The notes under the pieces are model-generated. The model was not told the origin of the DNA, did not search any database, and saw only the letters and a list, made by a program, of their open reading frames with translations. From contig CM046836.1 in NCBI GenBank assembly GCA_025618425.1, positions 20,806,494 through 20,870,493 of the forward strand: a stretch of DNA of 64,000 nt. The letters are read 5' to 3'. The DNA is from Heliocidaris tuberculata. Taxonomy: Eukaryota > Echinodermata > Echinoidea > Camarodonta > Echinometridae. Below, one piece after another: positions 19,400 to 31,040 of the stretch. Made by a program: the position numbers and the translations under genes. Every line of letters begins with the position of its first letter. The first letter of the stretch is position 1.

Positions 19400-19708
19400 C
19401 AGTGGCGGATTTAGGGGGGCACATCTAGCCCGTGCCCCCCTCCCCCCTTCTGAAAGAAAAGTATGCATTTGCGACCCCCTTTTTTCAATTGTGGCCCCCT
19501 TTTAGAACGAAAAATTTTGTTTTGTTTTGTTGCTTGTCAGAGAATTATGGAAGGGAACTAGACCCCAATAAACCCCCCCCCCCCCCCCCCCCACTGAGCG
19601 ACTTCGAGAGCTGGTGAGACCATAAAAAATACAGGTCTCCCTTTTCCAAAAGTTGACACACCTGCAGTTGTGTGCCCCCTCTTATACAAAATCCTGGATC
19701 CGCCCCTG
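19400..19708 (+). mobile_element. hAT-like MITE (CAGTGGCGGAT family)
   Basis: Starts CAGTGGCGGATTTAGG, ends CCTGGATCCGCCCCTG, with exact 8-bp duplication ACTTCATG at 19392-19399 and 19709-19716. Interior has G/C homopolymers and 'gcttgtcagagaattatgga'. Confidence 0.95.
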
Positions 19709-19716
19709 ACTTCATG

Positions 19717-20053
19717 GATTACCTTGATTCAGTGAAACAAGTGCAGCCTCTGTTAAAAGTGATATACAAGTCGTGTACTGGATTGGCCAATGCAACATAT
19801 GGATAGTGTGATCGGGAGAGTGATACTACCTACACGTAATATGTTTTTCCTGGTGCATCTAGAATGGTGGTAAAACCCAAAATTATGACGAGTTTTCTTC
19901 ACATAGCCGTGAGAGCTATACAAGAGGAACCCAAACTTTGGAGTTGTCTGTCATAGCCCGAACACATCCCTCTTGAATCAAGCAGTTTTCTTTGGGTATT
20001 CCTGATGGTTATGATATCTTGGTTTATCTATGTGAATATTATATCTGCTGAAT
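19717..20053. other. Intergenic spacer between two MITEs
   Basis: Non-repetitive, no recognised gene. Confidence 0.5.
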
Positions 20054-20336
20054 CAGTGGCGGATTTAGGGGGGGGGGCACACCCGGCCCGTGCCCCCCCC
20101 CCCTTTGGAAGAAAAGTATGCATTGTGCCCCCCTTTTAAAACGAAAACCATTTTTTTTTTTTTGTCAGAGAATTATGGAGAGGAACTGGACCCCCATACT
20201 CCCCCCCCCCCCAGTTTTCGAGAGCTGGCGAGACTAAAAAAATACGGATCTCCCTTCAAGCAATTTCCAAAAGTTGACAAACCTGCATTTGTGTGCCCCC
20301 TCGTCCCCCTTATACAAAATCCTGGATCCGCCCCTG
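20054..20336 (+). mobile_element. hAT-like MITE (CAGTGGCGGAT family)
   Basis: Same orientation and interior as 19400-19708. Exact 8-bp duplication TGCTGAAT at 20046-20053 and 20337-20344. Confidence 0.95.
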
Positions 20337-20726
20337 TGCTGAATTGAGCTTGAAAGCAATTCTAATCTTGACGATTACTTGGGATCGACGAATCCGGAAA
20401 ATTAGCACACTGGGGTTGAAAAGGTAGAAATGTCGAAGCAACGTTTAAAAGTGTAATTAGCTTCTTTTGTCATATGGGTTTAACCGAAATTCATATAGAT
20501 TAAGGACCCCCCCCCCCCCCCCCCCCCCCATTTGGACTTTACTAATATTGTGAATTTTTAGTATACATGTATAGCTTTAAATCAAAATTGAACGGTGATG
20601 CCATTTTATGGGGATCCTATTATTGAAGGCGGCTGGTATACGCCTCAAATCAATTGCCATTTCCTTTTCCACAATCAATTTATAATTATACAGTGTGAGT
20701 CAGAAAAAAACCCTTTTATAATTGCC

Positions 20727-21186
20727 CCCCCCCCGGGGGGGGGGGGGCATGTCTCAATGAGACCTGTACATCATCCGTGTAGACGAAAGCGGATAAAAAG
20801 GGTACCTTTTCAGCATTGGGCGCGTAACCCGGGTCACGTGTTTAAGGTATAAAGCTGCGAAAATCAAGAAAAAGGGTATTAAATTCAGAGGTGATAAAAA
20901 GAAGATCCGCCGATAAAAAGGGTACTTTTTCAGCATAAGGCGCGTTTAGGGTATCAAAACAGCAAAAATCAAGAAAAAGGGTATCAAATTCAGAGGTGAT
21001 AAGAAGAAGATCTGCGGAAATCGCCGTTAAGGGTATAAAAATCTGAGATGTTAGACGTGTTTACCTGAGTTAGTGTATCAAAACGACTCCTACTGCAATC
21101 CCCGTTTAGGGTGCTTTTCTGAAAGTGATTTACGCGGATGGTGTACAGGTCTCAATGAGACATCCCCCCCCCCCCCACCCCGGGAG
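20727..21186. mobile_element. G/C-run-terminated foldback element with internal duplication
   Basis: Outer arms 'catgtctcaatgagacctgt' (from 20749) and 'acaggtctcaatgagacat' (to 21163) are inverted, each next to long C or G runs. Internally 'gataaaaagggtac' and 'aatcaagaaaaagggtat' recur with a step near 110 bases. No ORF. Confidence 0.8.
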
Positions 21187-21907
21187 TTGCCCATTGTTTT
21201 AAGAGGGAGTTGTAAATATGGACGTATATGATATTTACTTGTAGAATATTTATCCACGTTTCTTTTGATACCATATTCATGAGGTAATATTTCTTGGTTG
21301 GCTGCACAGAGGTCGATTTAGATAACTGAGTTCGAAACCCAACTCCAAACCAGTTTTTTCCTGATTAGGAATTAATTGACTGACCAACTTAGGGCTAGAA
21401 TGGTAATATGAGCACTCCTTTTTTTCATGGAAACTATGAGTCTTGTCCCAAAGGTCATTCCATAATCGGATTACTCCACTGGACCGGAGACTGTATCCAT
21501 TCCTGAGGTTCTTTCTGACAGCTAGCCTTACGCAAGACCCTTATGCTTCCTCGAAGATGTTTCTGTCGATGATGAAGCTAATTGGTTTTGCCGTTATGAT
21601 TTGATCAGGACCATCATATTTCATAGTTTGCACTACATGGTCATACGTAATTGAAAAGAATCCATGAAACTGATTTTAGTCTAAACATGATACAATACAT
21701 TCGATACAATAACTGTCAAAGGTACATAGCATTTTGTACAATTGCAGGTGTTTGTAATTCCTAAGCATGTCAGTTTTGTATAGTAGCTAGGGTTTTCTGT
21801 AACATGCACTCTTTTGTTATTTCATGGTAGAGCGGTTTCCTGCTAGGTTGGAAAGCTAAGGCAAGCTAGGGCAATGTGTGCGTGCTAGCGCAGCCATTTT
21901 GCTTGCA
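21187..21907. other. Intergenic, nothing recognised
   Basis: No repeat family or conserved frame recognised. Confidence 0.45.
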
Positions 21908-22030
21908 GATGTTGAGCTGCTAAGGTTGCTGGAAGATTTGGCAGCAGCATGCAGCAGTGCCAGAGAGCCACGCCCAAGATGCCAGGGTAGGCAGCCTGTG
22001 GTTCCAGTAAGCAGAACTTTCCAAACAGAC
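21908..22030 (+). other. Possible unassigned exon
   Basis: After TTGCTTGCAG, one frame is open for about 40 codons: DVELLRLLEDLAAACSSARE then PRPRCQGRQPVVPVSRTFQT. It ends near a GTAAGT donor at 22031, with GC content above its surroundings. The leucine-rich start would form a helix. I do not recognise the family; a chance open frame is quite possible. Confidence 0.25.
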
Positions 22031-22076
22031 TGTAAGTGATATTTTCCTTATTTCGAAGCTACTTTTGTATCAAAAT

Positions 22077-22364
22077 CAGGGGCGGATCCAGGATTTCGTA
22101 TAAGGGGGGGCACACAAATGCAGGATTGTCAACTTTGGGAAACTGCTTGGAGGGAGACCCATATTTTTTTGGTCTCTCGCCAGGCCTCCAAAAGTCGCTC
22201 AGTTGGCGAGCAAAAAAAATTTTTCGATCCAAAAGTCGCTCACCCTTAATAATTCTCTGACAAGCAACAACAACAGTTTTTCTGGTCGAAAAGGCACAAT
22301 CGCAAATAGGGGGGGCACATTGCATTGTTTTCCTCAAAAGGGCCGGGATTTGGATCCGCCACTG
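22077..22364 (-). mobile_element. hAT-like MITE (CAGTGGCGGAT family, inverted)
   Basis: Starts CAGGGGCGGATCCAGGAT, ends ATTTGGATCCGCCACTG, with exact 8-bp duplication ATCAAAAT at 22069-22076 and 22365-22372. Orientation is opposite to the 19400 and 20054 copies. Confidence 0.95.
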
Positions 22365-22372
22365 ATCAAAAT

Positions 22373-24151
22373 GCATGTCTGATTTTTGAGCCAGGAATGA
22401 TTCTTTTTATGACCTTGTAAAACACTACAAGAGGACTAAAGATCGATTTTAATTATAAACAGTTTTGTTATATTTTTCATATGACAGAACACTGAATTAT
22501 TGTGCTTATTCCCTGTCATATCAACAGAGTAAACTTTAAGTGTATTTTGTAAATCACAGTTGGAGAGTTTACTTGTCAGTAGTTTAGCAAGATGATGTAA
22601 TTTTGATTGTGAAAGGGAGAGTGTTCTGATAGTCGTAATCATAGACTTTTGTATTTGTTAATCCATTCTATAGATTTCCAGTTTTGTCTAGGGTGATATT
22701 GGAAATCATGACTAGTAATGAATTATTATATATTGATTATTGAATTATACATGTCTGATATAATTGAGGCGATTGTCTTCATAGATATGACGTCATCTTG
22801 TCTTGATAAATATTGTATTGTAGATGGCGGAATTTTCTGGATCCTAGAGATAAGGATTCGTGATTTCACGGTTTTGTGAAATGACCGGACACCCGGTTCG
22901 TCGGTTTTCAAGGTGCGATGAGAAGTCGTTCACCCAAGCTTAGTACAGCTTCAGGACAACGACAGGGATCCTTCAGGGAAGGATATCGCAACCTCCACTT
23001 CATTGTTTCTTCTGATCATCACGCCCAATGTAGAACTCTTCGTTATTACCCTCCAGTCTTCAGGATCGACATAGAAACTACAGCCAGGAAGCGATAACTC
23101 TTGGGAACATTTATTTTATGAACAGGCCTATGACCTTTAACCACTTATTAGTATTTAAATGGGAATAATAATTATGCACATGTGCTATTAATATTCATAA
23201 TATTCAAATTCATATTATACTGTTTACTGTTACCTTGATTATTGAACTGATTGTATTATATTCTGACTTATTTGAAGATTCATATTCCCAGATCGGGATT
23301 TTCTCTTATGAAATAGAATATTAACTTTAAATAACGGTTTCTAATATTCATTTTCTTGATATGTGAGAGTTGGTCAAACAACCTATATCTAGAATAATAT
23401 GTCAAAGTCATCTGGACATATCCAGTTGTGACAATAACCACTCTTCCTGCTTGTTGATTCACGTCTCTGTTCGCGCAAGTGGCTTTAGACCAAAGTTACC
23501 TAAATTGACCTCTGTGCAGGTAAACCATGAAATGTCATCGCATGAATATGGTACCAAAAGAAGTGGGAATATATGTAGTACAAGTACAATATCACATACC
23601 TGGTACGTCCATACTTTCATTTCAATCTTAAAACAATAGGCATTTATAAAAGTGTCGATTTTTTCTGACTCACACAGTATAATGCACCAAAAATATGAAA
23701 TATTATCTCGCATTCATACGAAAAAAATTGCAACAGGCACTGTGGTATTATTTGTTATTTATATCCAAATGGGACATCATAATTTTTTTTCTTCTATTCT
23801 ATCTTGGTACGGGCGTACAGAAATGTAGTGAGCAAATCTTGTCAGTTCCACTTAATGCAGACTGAACATGAAACGTCAAGCCACTTCGCCCTTTGATTTC
23901 TTTTCATTTCAAAATAATTTTCGATTTGTGTAGATTCAAATAATTTGACACTAACCGTCAACCGATATTCTGGCAAAACCGGTAAGGCCATTGCACATGT
24001 GTCAAGAAGTTTCGTCGTTGCTTAGAGGCTGCCCATGTCTTTGCCTGGTCGTGCATGGATATATGCCTAAATGTCCTTGATTGATGTAATGGAATTGTCG
24101 CCTCGCGTGCAGCCGGCGTTATATCCGTCGCTCAACGCGAGTCGTCTTTAG
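22373..24151. other. Intergenic / presumed GPCR 3' flank
   Basis: AT-rich, no gene or repeat family recognised. No minus-strand AATAAA was noticed close to the GPCR stop. Confidence 0.5.
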
Positions 24152-24171
24152 CTGACGCAGTACTGCGTCAG
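24152..24171. repeat. Perfect 20-bp palindrome
   Basis: CTGACGCAGTACTGCGTCAG, about 0.2 kb downstream of the GPCR stop codon on its strand. Function unknown. Confidence 0.9.
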
Positions 24172-24377
24172 TACCTGAAGCAGTTTGTGACGCATATGTT
24201 ATAGAGGGATGTGGTACGTAAAGAGAATACAGAGTTAAAAATGAAAACATTGCCTTGAGTGCATGTACAGTATACCACAATCGAAGTGACGCCTCATGTG
24301 CAATGGGAATAAAGGTATACTCAAGATATCCACTTCAACGTTACAAAGGACTTCATTCCGAGCAATTCTACCCTTTC

Positions 24378-25058
24378 TCAATGCGTGGCAGTCATATTTG
24401 ACTCTTGTTGTGTGTCTTCGTGTCCAGCAGAAAGTGGATACACACGGGCATTTCGCTTCATGGGCACATTCATGGAGGTGGACGTGAGTGGGTTGAACCG
24501 CTTCGCTCTGCACGTTACCAACTTGACAAATCTGATGTAACCACGGCGAAAATGCTGGTTGGTAGCTCCATAGATCACGCAGTTGACGCTGCTATTCATG
24601 TGTGCCAACGTGAATGTGAAGAGATAGATGTTGCGGTTAGCCACAACCTGAGTATCGAAGAGGATCGTCATAGAAAACGGCAACCACATGATCAGGTACA
24701 TGATGACGATGACGAATATGGAACGGGCGAGGCGAAGGTCGCTAGCACTTGCTCCTCCGACTGCACCGCGGTTGAGCGGACCCTCTGTCTTACCGCCGCT
24801 GAGTTGACGCGCGGGAGCGCCTCTGGGTGTATGGAGGGGCAACCGCACCGTCAAGCGGTTTGGGTCGATGGTTGATACGGCTGGTGCGATGCTGGACCGT
24901 TCTTGCATGCGGCGAATGGCGGCCGAAGCTTTCTGAGCGAAGCGAAAGATGCCCACGTAGCTGTAGGTGATGATGATTAGAGGTAGGACAAAGGTCGTCG
25001 AAGCGAAGAAGAGAGCGTAAGAATGAACGAAAGCCATACCCCCGGTACAAGACATCAC
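24378..25058 (-). CDS. GPCR terminal exon, ECL2 to C-terminus
   Basis: 226 codons plus stop. Begins VMSCTGGMAFVHSYALFFAS directly after acceptor TTTTAG. Contains TM5 (FVLPLIIITYSYVGIF), a basic third loop, TM6, TM7 and an about 45-residue tail. Codon use is GC-richer than the flanking DNA. Confidence 0.92.
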   Translation of the reverse strand: MMSCTGGMAFVHSYALFFASTTFVLPLIIITYSYVGIFRFAQKASAAIRRMQERSSIAPAVSTIDPNRLTVRLPLHTPRGAPARQLSGGKTEGPLNRGAVGGASASDLRLARSIFVIVIMYLIMWLPFSMTILFDTQVVANRNIYLFTFTLAHMNSSVNCVIYGATNQHFRRGYIRFVKLVTCRAKRFNPLTSTSMNVPMKRNARVYPLSAGHEDTQQESNMTATH

Positions 25059-25301
25059 CTAAAACATTTAGAGAAGACCAACACAATATCGCAATAAAAT
25101 CGATGTCACATGGAATCTTTGCCGAGCCCATTTTGGGGTACTGTTACATAAGAAGAAGAAAAAAATCTATGCGCTTACAAAGAAATCATTTCTTTAGTAA
25201 TTTTGTGAAATGCGATTTCCTGGTAGGCTAAAGATACATGATAGTAGTATAAATTATGAAGCTCCAGGGAATGTTATTGATTAGAGTCCAATATTTTTTT
25301 C

Positions 25302-25340
<39 letters not shown>

Positions 25341-28201
25341 GATTTAATCTGCAAAAATAGTCAAAACCATCCAGAAAGAGCTGGCGAAGAAGAAATCTCT
25401 GAAGAAAAATAGTATTCGGAGTAGAGTAATTGTAGATATTGTACCCTCGGTGTAATACCATCTTGGTTGAAAATCTGAACTGTTATTTATTAAGGCTCGT
25501 TCACATATCCCGCGAAAAACCGCCGAAAACCTCAAAATATTTTTTAAAAATTTAAAAAAATAAAGAAAAAACCTTTACGCAGTCACTAGATCATATTCAC
25601 TCGACAACATGGAAATTTCATATCTTATGCAGATAGTTCATTAAGCGAAGCTCGCACGCCACGCCTGTACTTTCCTAGTCGCGCTTTCTGATTGGCTACA
25701 TCTTGTGCATTTATCACTAAATAAAATAAATTAGCGACCAAATGTTAGAGGAATTCATAACATAACATAAAAATTATGATTCCTATCTCGCAAGTGTAGA
25801 AAGGCCGAGGCGAATGTAGTCCGTTGTCAAATGGTCATACATGGGAAATTTTGTGAGGATTTTTGGAAACATACATTTTTAGAAAGATAATGTCATGACT
25901 AAAACTATAAACGTTGTTTCCAACTTTTAAAATGTGTCTAAAGTTACTTTTCAGGTATTTTTAGAATGTTGATTTTGGTCAAATTTATGATTTTCGAATT
26001 TTTTTTTTAAATACCCTTAATTGCAATAGGGATATGAATTCCCACTGTTTGTATAGAAATGATATTAGAGATAACTTTCGTGAATAAAATAATGCAGAAA
26101 ATATATAAATATATCAAATATAGGTTTTTATTCATATCTTATTTCATACGCCCTCTACGATAATTATGATACATTGTCTTCTGCTCTAAGACTGTTTCCG
26201 ACAGTGTACGTGGTAGAGATCGATGCAGTGTACTTACATTAAATCATATATCAGTAAAAAAAAAAAAAAAAAAAAAAAAAAATAATAATAATAATAAATT
26301 ACTGGCATAGTATTCATTATAATGTTAGACAATATGATAAAATATAATAAAACATTATATAATATAATAATCATTTCATTATTTATTTGAAAATAGGTTG
26401 GCACACTGAGTGACGGTCAAAATCAAAAGTTATCACTAGAAGAGTGCTATACAACACGATCCACACTTACACCAATGTTTCTCTTCTTCATAGTTTTACT
26501 TTTTTTTCTCTCAGTATTTTGTTATTATTACTATTTTTTTTAATTGTTATGATTTGGCGTCGCATGTCCTTGGGAGGGGAAAAGCAAACTGAATTACTGT
26601 AACCCTCAGGTCTCTCCTTCCGATATAACTGACTGGGATGTGCAGGTGTACCACTACACCGGGGTTTCCCCCTACTCTTCTGCGAATAGTGCAGTGAGTT
26701 CTTAACATACAAAGGTGCTTTTAAACAGCGTACTCTTCCCCCTTTTTTTATTCTACCAATCTCTTGCACACCATTGCACTGTATGCCCATATTCCCATTG
26801 GTTTGCTTTTTAAAAATAAATATTCATCTCATTTTTCTCTGTCATTGCATTGCATCCTGACGTTATGTTTTAAATGAGAACCGGCCTTATATATCGGGTT
26901 CATATCTCAGTAGACCGACAGCCCACGAGACCGACATTTACAAAAGGTTCCCTAAACCGATAGCCAACGAGAACCATAAAACAAAGAAACATGCCTACAT
27001 AAGGAAAATGTCTTATTGGCCATCCGTCTAGTGAACCCTGAAAAAAAAAATTGTCTGAAGGCCCGCCGGAGACCTGGTGGGCTGTCGGTCTCTTGGAATT
27101 TCGGTCCCTTGAGATGTAGGCTTTTGGCATCAGCTCTACATTCTTGGACCTCATACCACTCACCGTTCAAATCTCATGAAGCTGTGAAATTAATCTCAAT
27201 TACGGAAGTGATTAAATGTAGGAAATGTTATAAAGCGTACTCTTTGAAAATATTATAAATCAATGTATTAGTCGGATTCTTTTTAAAAATCTTGATGCGC
27301 TATCAGAATTCTCCTTCCACCTCACTTAATTCTCTCTCTCTCTCTCTCTCCTTCACTTTCTTCCAAAATCTATTCTTATGTTTTTCACCTCCACGCTATT
27401 CATTATGAAATGAATATTTGCCTTCTTTCATTTGTATAGAATAGGTATGTATTAAAACAAAAAAGTTATTTCTTTTGTTATTATATATACCTACCTTAGT
27501 TGTTTTTAAGCCTGTTTCGTTTAGGGCTTCCATCATTTCTATATAACCTAAAATTAACTTCCTTTTCTCTGTAAATACTTTCAAATGGAAATAATCTGTA
27601 AATGTCGGTCTCGTGGGCTGTCGGTCTACTGAGATATGAACCCGATATATAAGGCCGGTTCTCATTTAAAACATAACGTCAGGATGCCTTTTTAAAATGC
27701 TGACCAAAATCAGCATTTTAAAATTTGGAAACAACGTTTATAGTTTTATTCATGGCATTATCTTTCTAAAAATGTATGTTTCCAAAAATCCTCACAAAAT
27801 TTCCATAAAGGCTATTTTTTGACCACTTGACAACGGACTAATGGTTGACCTTTTTTCTCTCTCTCACCGTCATGACTGTGTGGTATTCTGACTCGAGGCC
27901 TTCTCGAAAGGCTAGATATTATTGGGGGGGGGGGGGATTTCTTCACAAATATTTGATTACTGATTAGCCTAACCTTCCAGTCGAACTCATGGACGCCCCA
28001 GCCCAAGATGTTTGGGAGGTCGATGAGAAAGGCAACAAACCAGACGGTGAATAGGATGAGCGGGACCGTCCGGCGGTTGAAGACACGGTGGTAGTTGTTC
28101 CAGTGACAGATCCACACGTAACGGTTGAAGGCGATAGTAGCGATGCTCCACAGGGAACATGAACATCTGATGAGAGAAAGAGGTTGAGTAAGTGTGTGTG
28201 G

Positions 28202-28240
<39 letters not shown>

Positions 28241-30954
28241 AGAAAGATGGGGAAAAAGGGAGAGTTCAGGGAGAGAGAGAGAGAGAGAGAGAGAAAGAGA
28301 CAGAGAGTTGGAATTTTTAAAAATTGTTATTTTTTTGTTGTTTGTTTATTTTTCTGTTGGGATATGCAAACTCATATAATTGCTAACTCAAGTCAGCACT
28401 TAGGTATACACCAGAAATTACCCTGGCGTATAGGTAATGCAAATTTATTCAAATAATGTGAATTGTTATATAATTGTTCAGTAATAAGGGTACACAATAG
28501 GCTATTCACTACCATTTCTTCGAGTGCAAATACTTGTGTTAATTTTATATATAAACAGCCCTGGAAAAAATTATTAGACCAAGAAGGGGCACTGGGCCCA
28601 GGGCCCTGGGCCCTGTTGCATAAAACTTTTAGTGAATCGTGACATAAATCTCGATCGTGACATAAATCTCCTCATAAGCTATGTCATTGTCATTTATGTT
28701 TATGTGTGATTCGGGGATTTATGTCATGAATCATGACATAAATCATGTCATAAAAGTTTTATGCAACAGGGCCCTGCTCCTTTTAAAGGCCTATATGGCA
28801 AGTGTTGGCTATATCAGTAATTTAATTTTCAGAATGATTTCTACTAGCTAACTCATAATGAGTGGCTGACTACTCCCCCAAACAATTAGCTTGTACAATA
28901 ACTAACCCCTCGGACAATTACCGCCAGGGTAATTAGCCCCAGGACAATTAACCCAGGACAATTATCGCAATAGGACAATTACATCTGAGGGCACCCCAAC
29001 GGATAGACAGTTCAGAACAACTAACAGAATGTTAATATCCTAGAGGCTAACTGTCCTCAGTGATATTCTCCAGGGGTGGGGGTTTGGGGAAAAAAAAATC
29101 CTGACAGAAGTGGTCTGGGGATAATTGTCCAGGAGGTAGGTCTGACTGTCTGGTAAAGCCATGTTCACTCTTCTGAAGGCAGTTTGTTCAGTTCTTGGTA
29201 GAAAATTGCTACATTTGATGATAGCAGCCATGCCTTATGGTATGCTGTCCACAAGGTGTTGCATTTTTTCTCCTCACGGCAGCTTATTCATGCTGCAAGA
29301 ATGTTTTCTTGTTTCATAAAATTAATTTTCTAATACCTTTAATTTTTATGTCACACACAATAGTCTCAGTAGAATAATGAGCAGGCCATGGTGCTCAGAC
29401 CAGAGAAGTAACACTTGAAATTTATCCTCCCAGACATTTATAGTCTAATAGTTGGTACAAACACTCTTTCTCATCGGAAAAAAGGGGTGTGGTAATTGTC
29501 TGGGGAAATTTGTCCAGGACAATTTGTCCTGGCTGTAGTCGTCAGTGTTGGGTCCAAGACCAGAGGGTCCGAGATCAAGATCAAGATCAGACAGTCCGAG
29601 ATCCAGATCCAGATCAAGATCCGCAGGTCAAGATCGAGATCAGAACATCTGAGATCAAGATCAGATATGTCCGAGATCAAGATCAAGATCGAGGTTACTG
29701 ATGCCGATCTCGAGACTGGTCTCAAGATCAAGATCGATCTCGAGGTACCCAACACTGAGTCGTGTTTTCGCCGATTGGTGAACGATTTTAAAAGCTTTTT
29801 CGTTTGATAATTTACGTAATAACAATGTTGATCTCGAGCGATCTCGAGCGAAAGTTCCGAGAACAGAAGCTCCGCGATCAAGATCAAGATCAAGACCAAC
29901 ACCTTCGAGATCATGAACAAGATCGAGGTTACTGATGCCGATCTCGAGACTGGTCTCAAAATCAAGATCGATCTCGAGGTACCCAACACTGAGTCGTGTT
30001 TTCGCCGATTGGTGAACGATTTTAAAAGCTTTTTCGTTTGATAATTTACGTAATAACAATGTTGATCTCGAGCGATCTCGAGCGAAAGTTCCGAGAACAG
30101 AAGCTCCGAGATCAAGATCAAGATCAAGACCAACACCTTCGAGATCAAGAACAAGATCGAGGTTACTGATGCCGATCTCAAGACTGGTCTCGAGATCAAG
30201 ATCGATCTCGAGATACCCAGTACTGGTAGTACGGTCCTAGTGGTAACTGTCCTGAGGTAATTGCCATAGGGGTAATTGTTCTAGTTAGCAGTAGTCCATT
30301 AATCACAAATTAGCTGCATGTTGATAATCATTTTTCTACTTCCATAGATAATGGACTTAACAGTACTCATATACTCCCAAATGGAGCTGGTCTAATATTT
30401 TTTCCCAGGGCTGTATATTTATGTACACACCTTGATTTGCTGTAACCGTGCATTGCTCGTTTCATTTTTTTTTTTTAACATCACCTTTATTCATATTCAC
30501 AAAACAAAGGGAAATACATAATGTCCAGGGCCCTCTTGCATAAAAAGTTGCGATTAAACGCAACTCAAAAAATTAAACGCAAGTCCCAAATACGCGATCC
30601 TGATTGGTTGAAAAAGGAGTTGCGTTTAATTTTTTGAGTTGCGTTTAATCGCAACTTTTTATGCAAGAGGCCCCAGGTTACATGTTTTTTTTTAGGAACA
30701 ATGTACAGGACTGTATAACATATAAATGAAAGACATATTACAGAATGTAACAGATTTAGACATAAAATATACACAAATATACATAAAATGTTTTTTCCCA
30801 CTCAAAGCACAATGAGGGTGTATTCAATCGATATTAAAACTATTATACCATCGGTTCATTTCACTGCTATCATGCTGTACATTTGAATTTTATGGTTTGT
30901 CGTTTTAATCTTAAATGAAAAATGGTAATTAACTGAATAAGACATTGAATTGTA

Positions 30955-31040
<86 letters not shown>

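Larger units (their letters stand above)
25818..27841. mobile_element. Outer inverted repeat, ~120-bp arms
   Basis: 25818-25940 and 27712-27841 are inverted copies: 'gtccgttgtcaaatggtc' against 'gaccacttgacaacggac', and 'gaggatttttggaaacatac' against its complement. The unit fills most of the GPCR intron and holds a second inverted-repeat element. No transposase frame seen. Confidence 0.85.

Noticed and set aside
24405..24875. 156-codon plus-strand frame
   Set aside because: Antisense shadow of the GPCR terminal exon.
29471..30199. 242-codon minus-strand frame
   Set aside because: Arises from a 237-bp tandem repeat divisible by three; hydrophobic and repetitive with no recognised domain.
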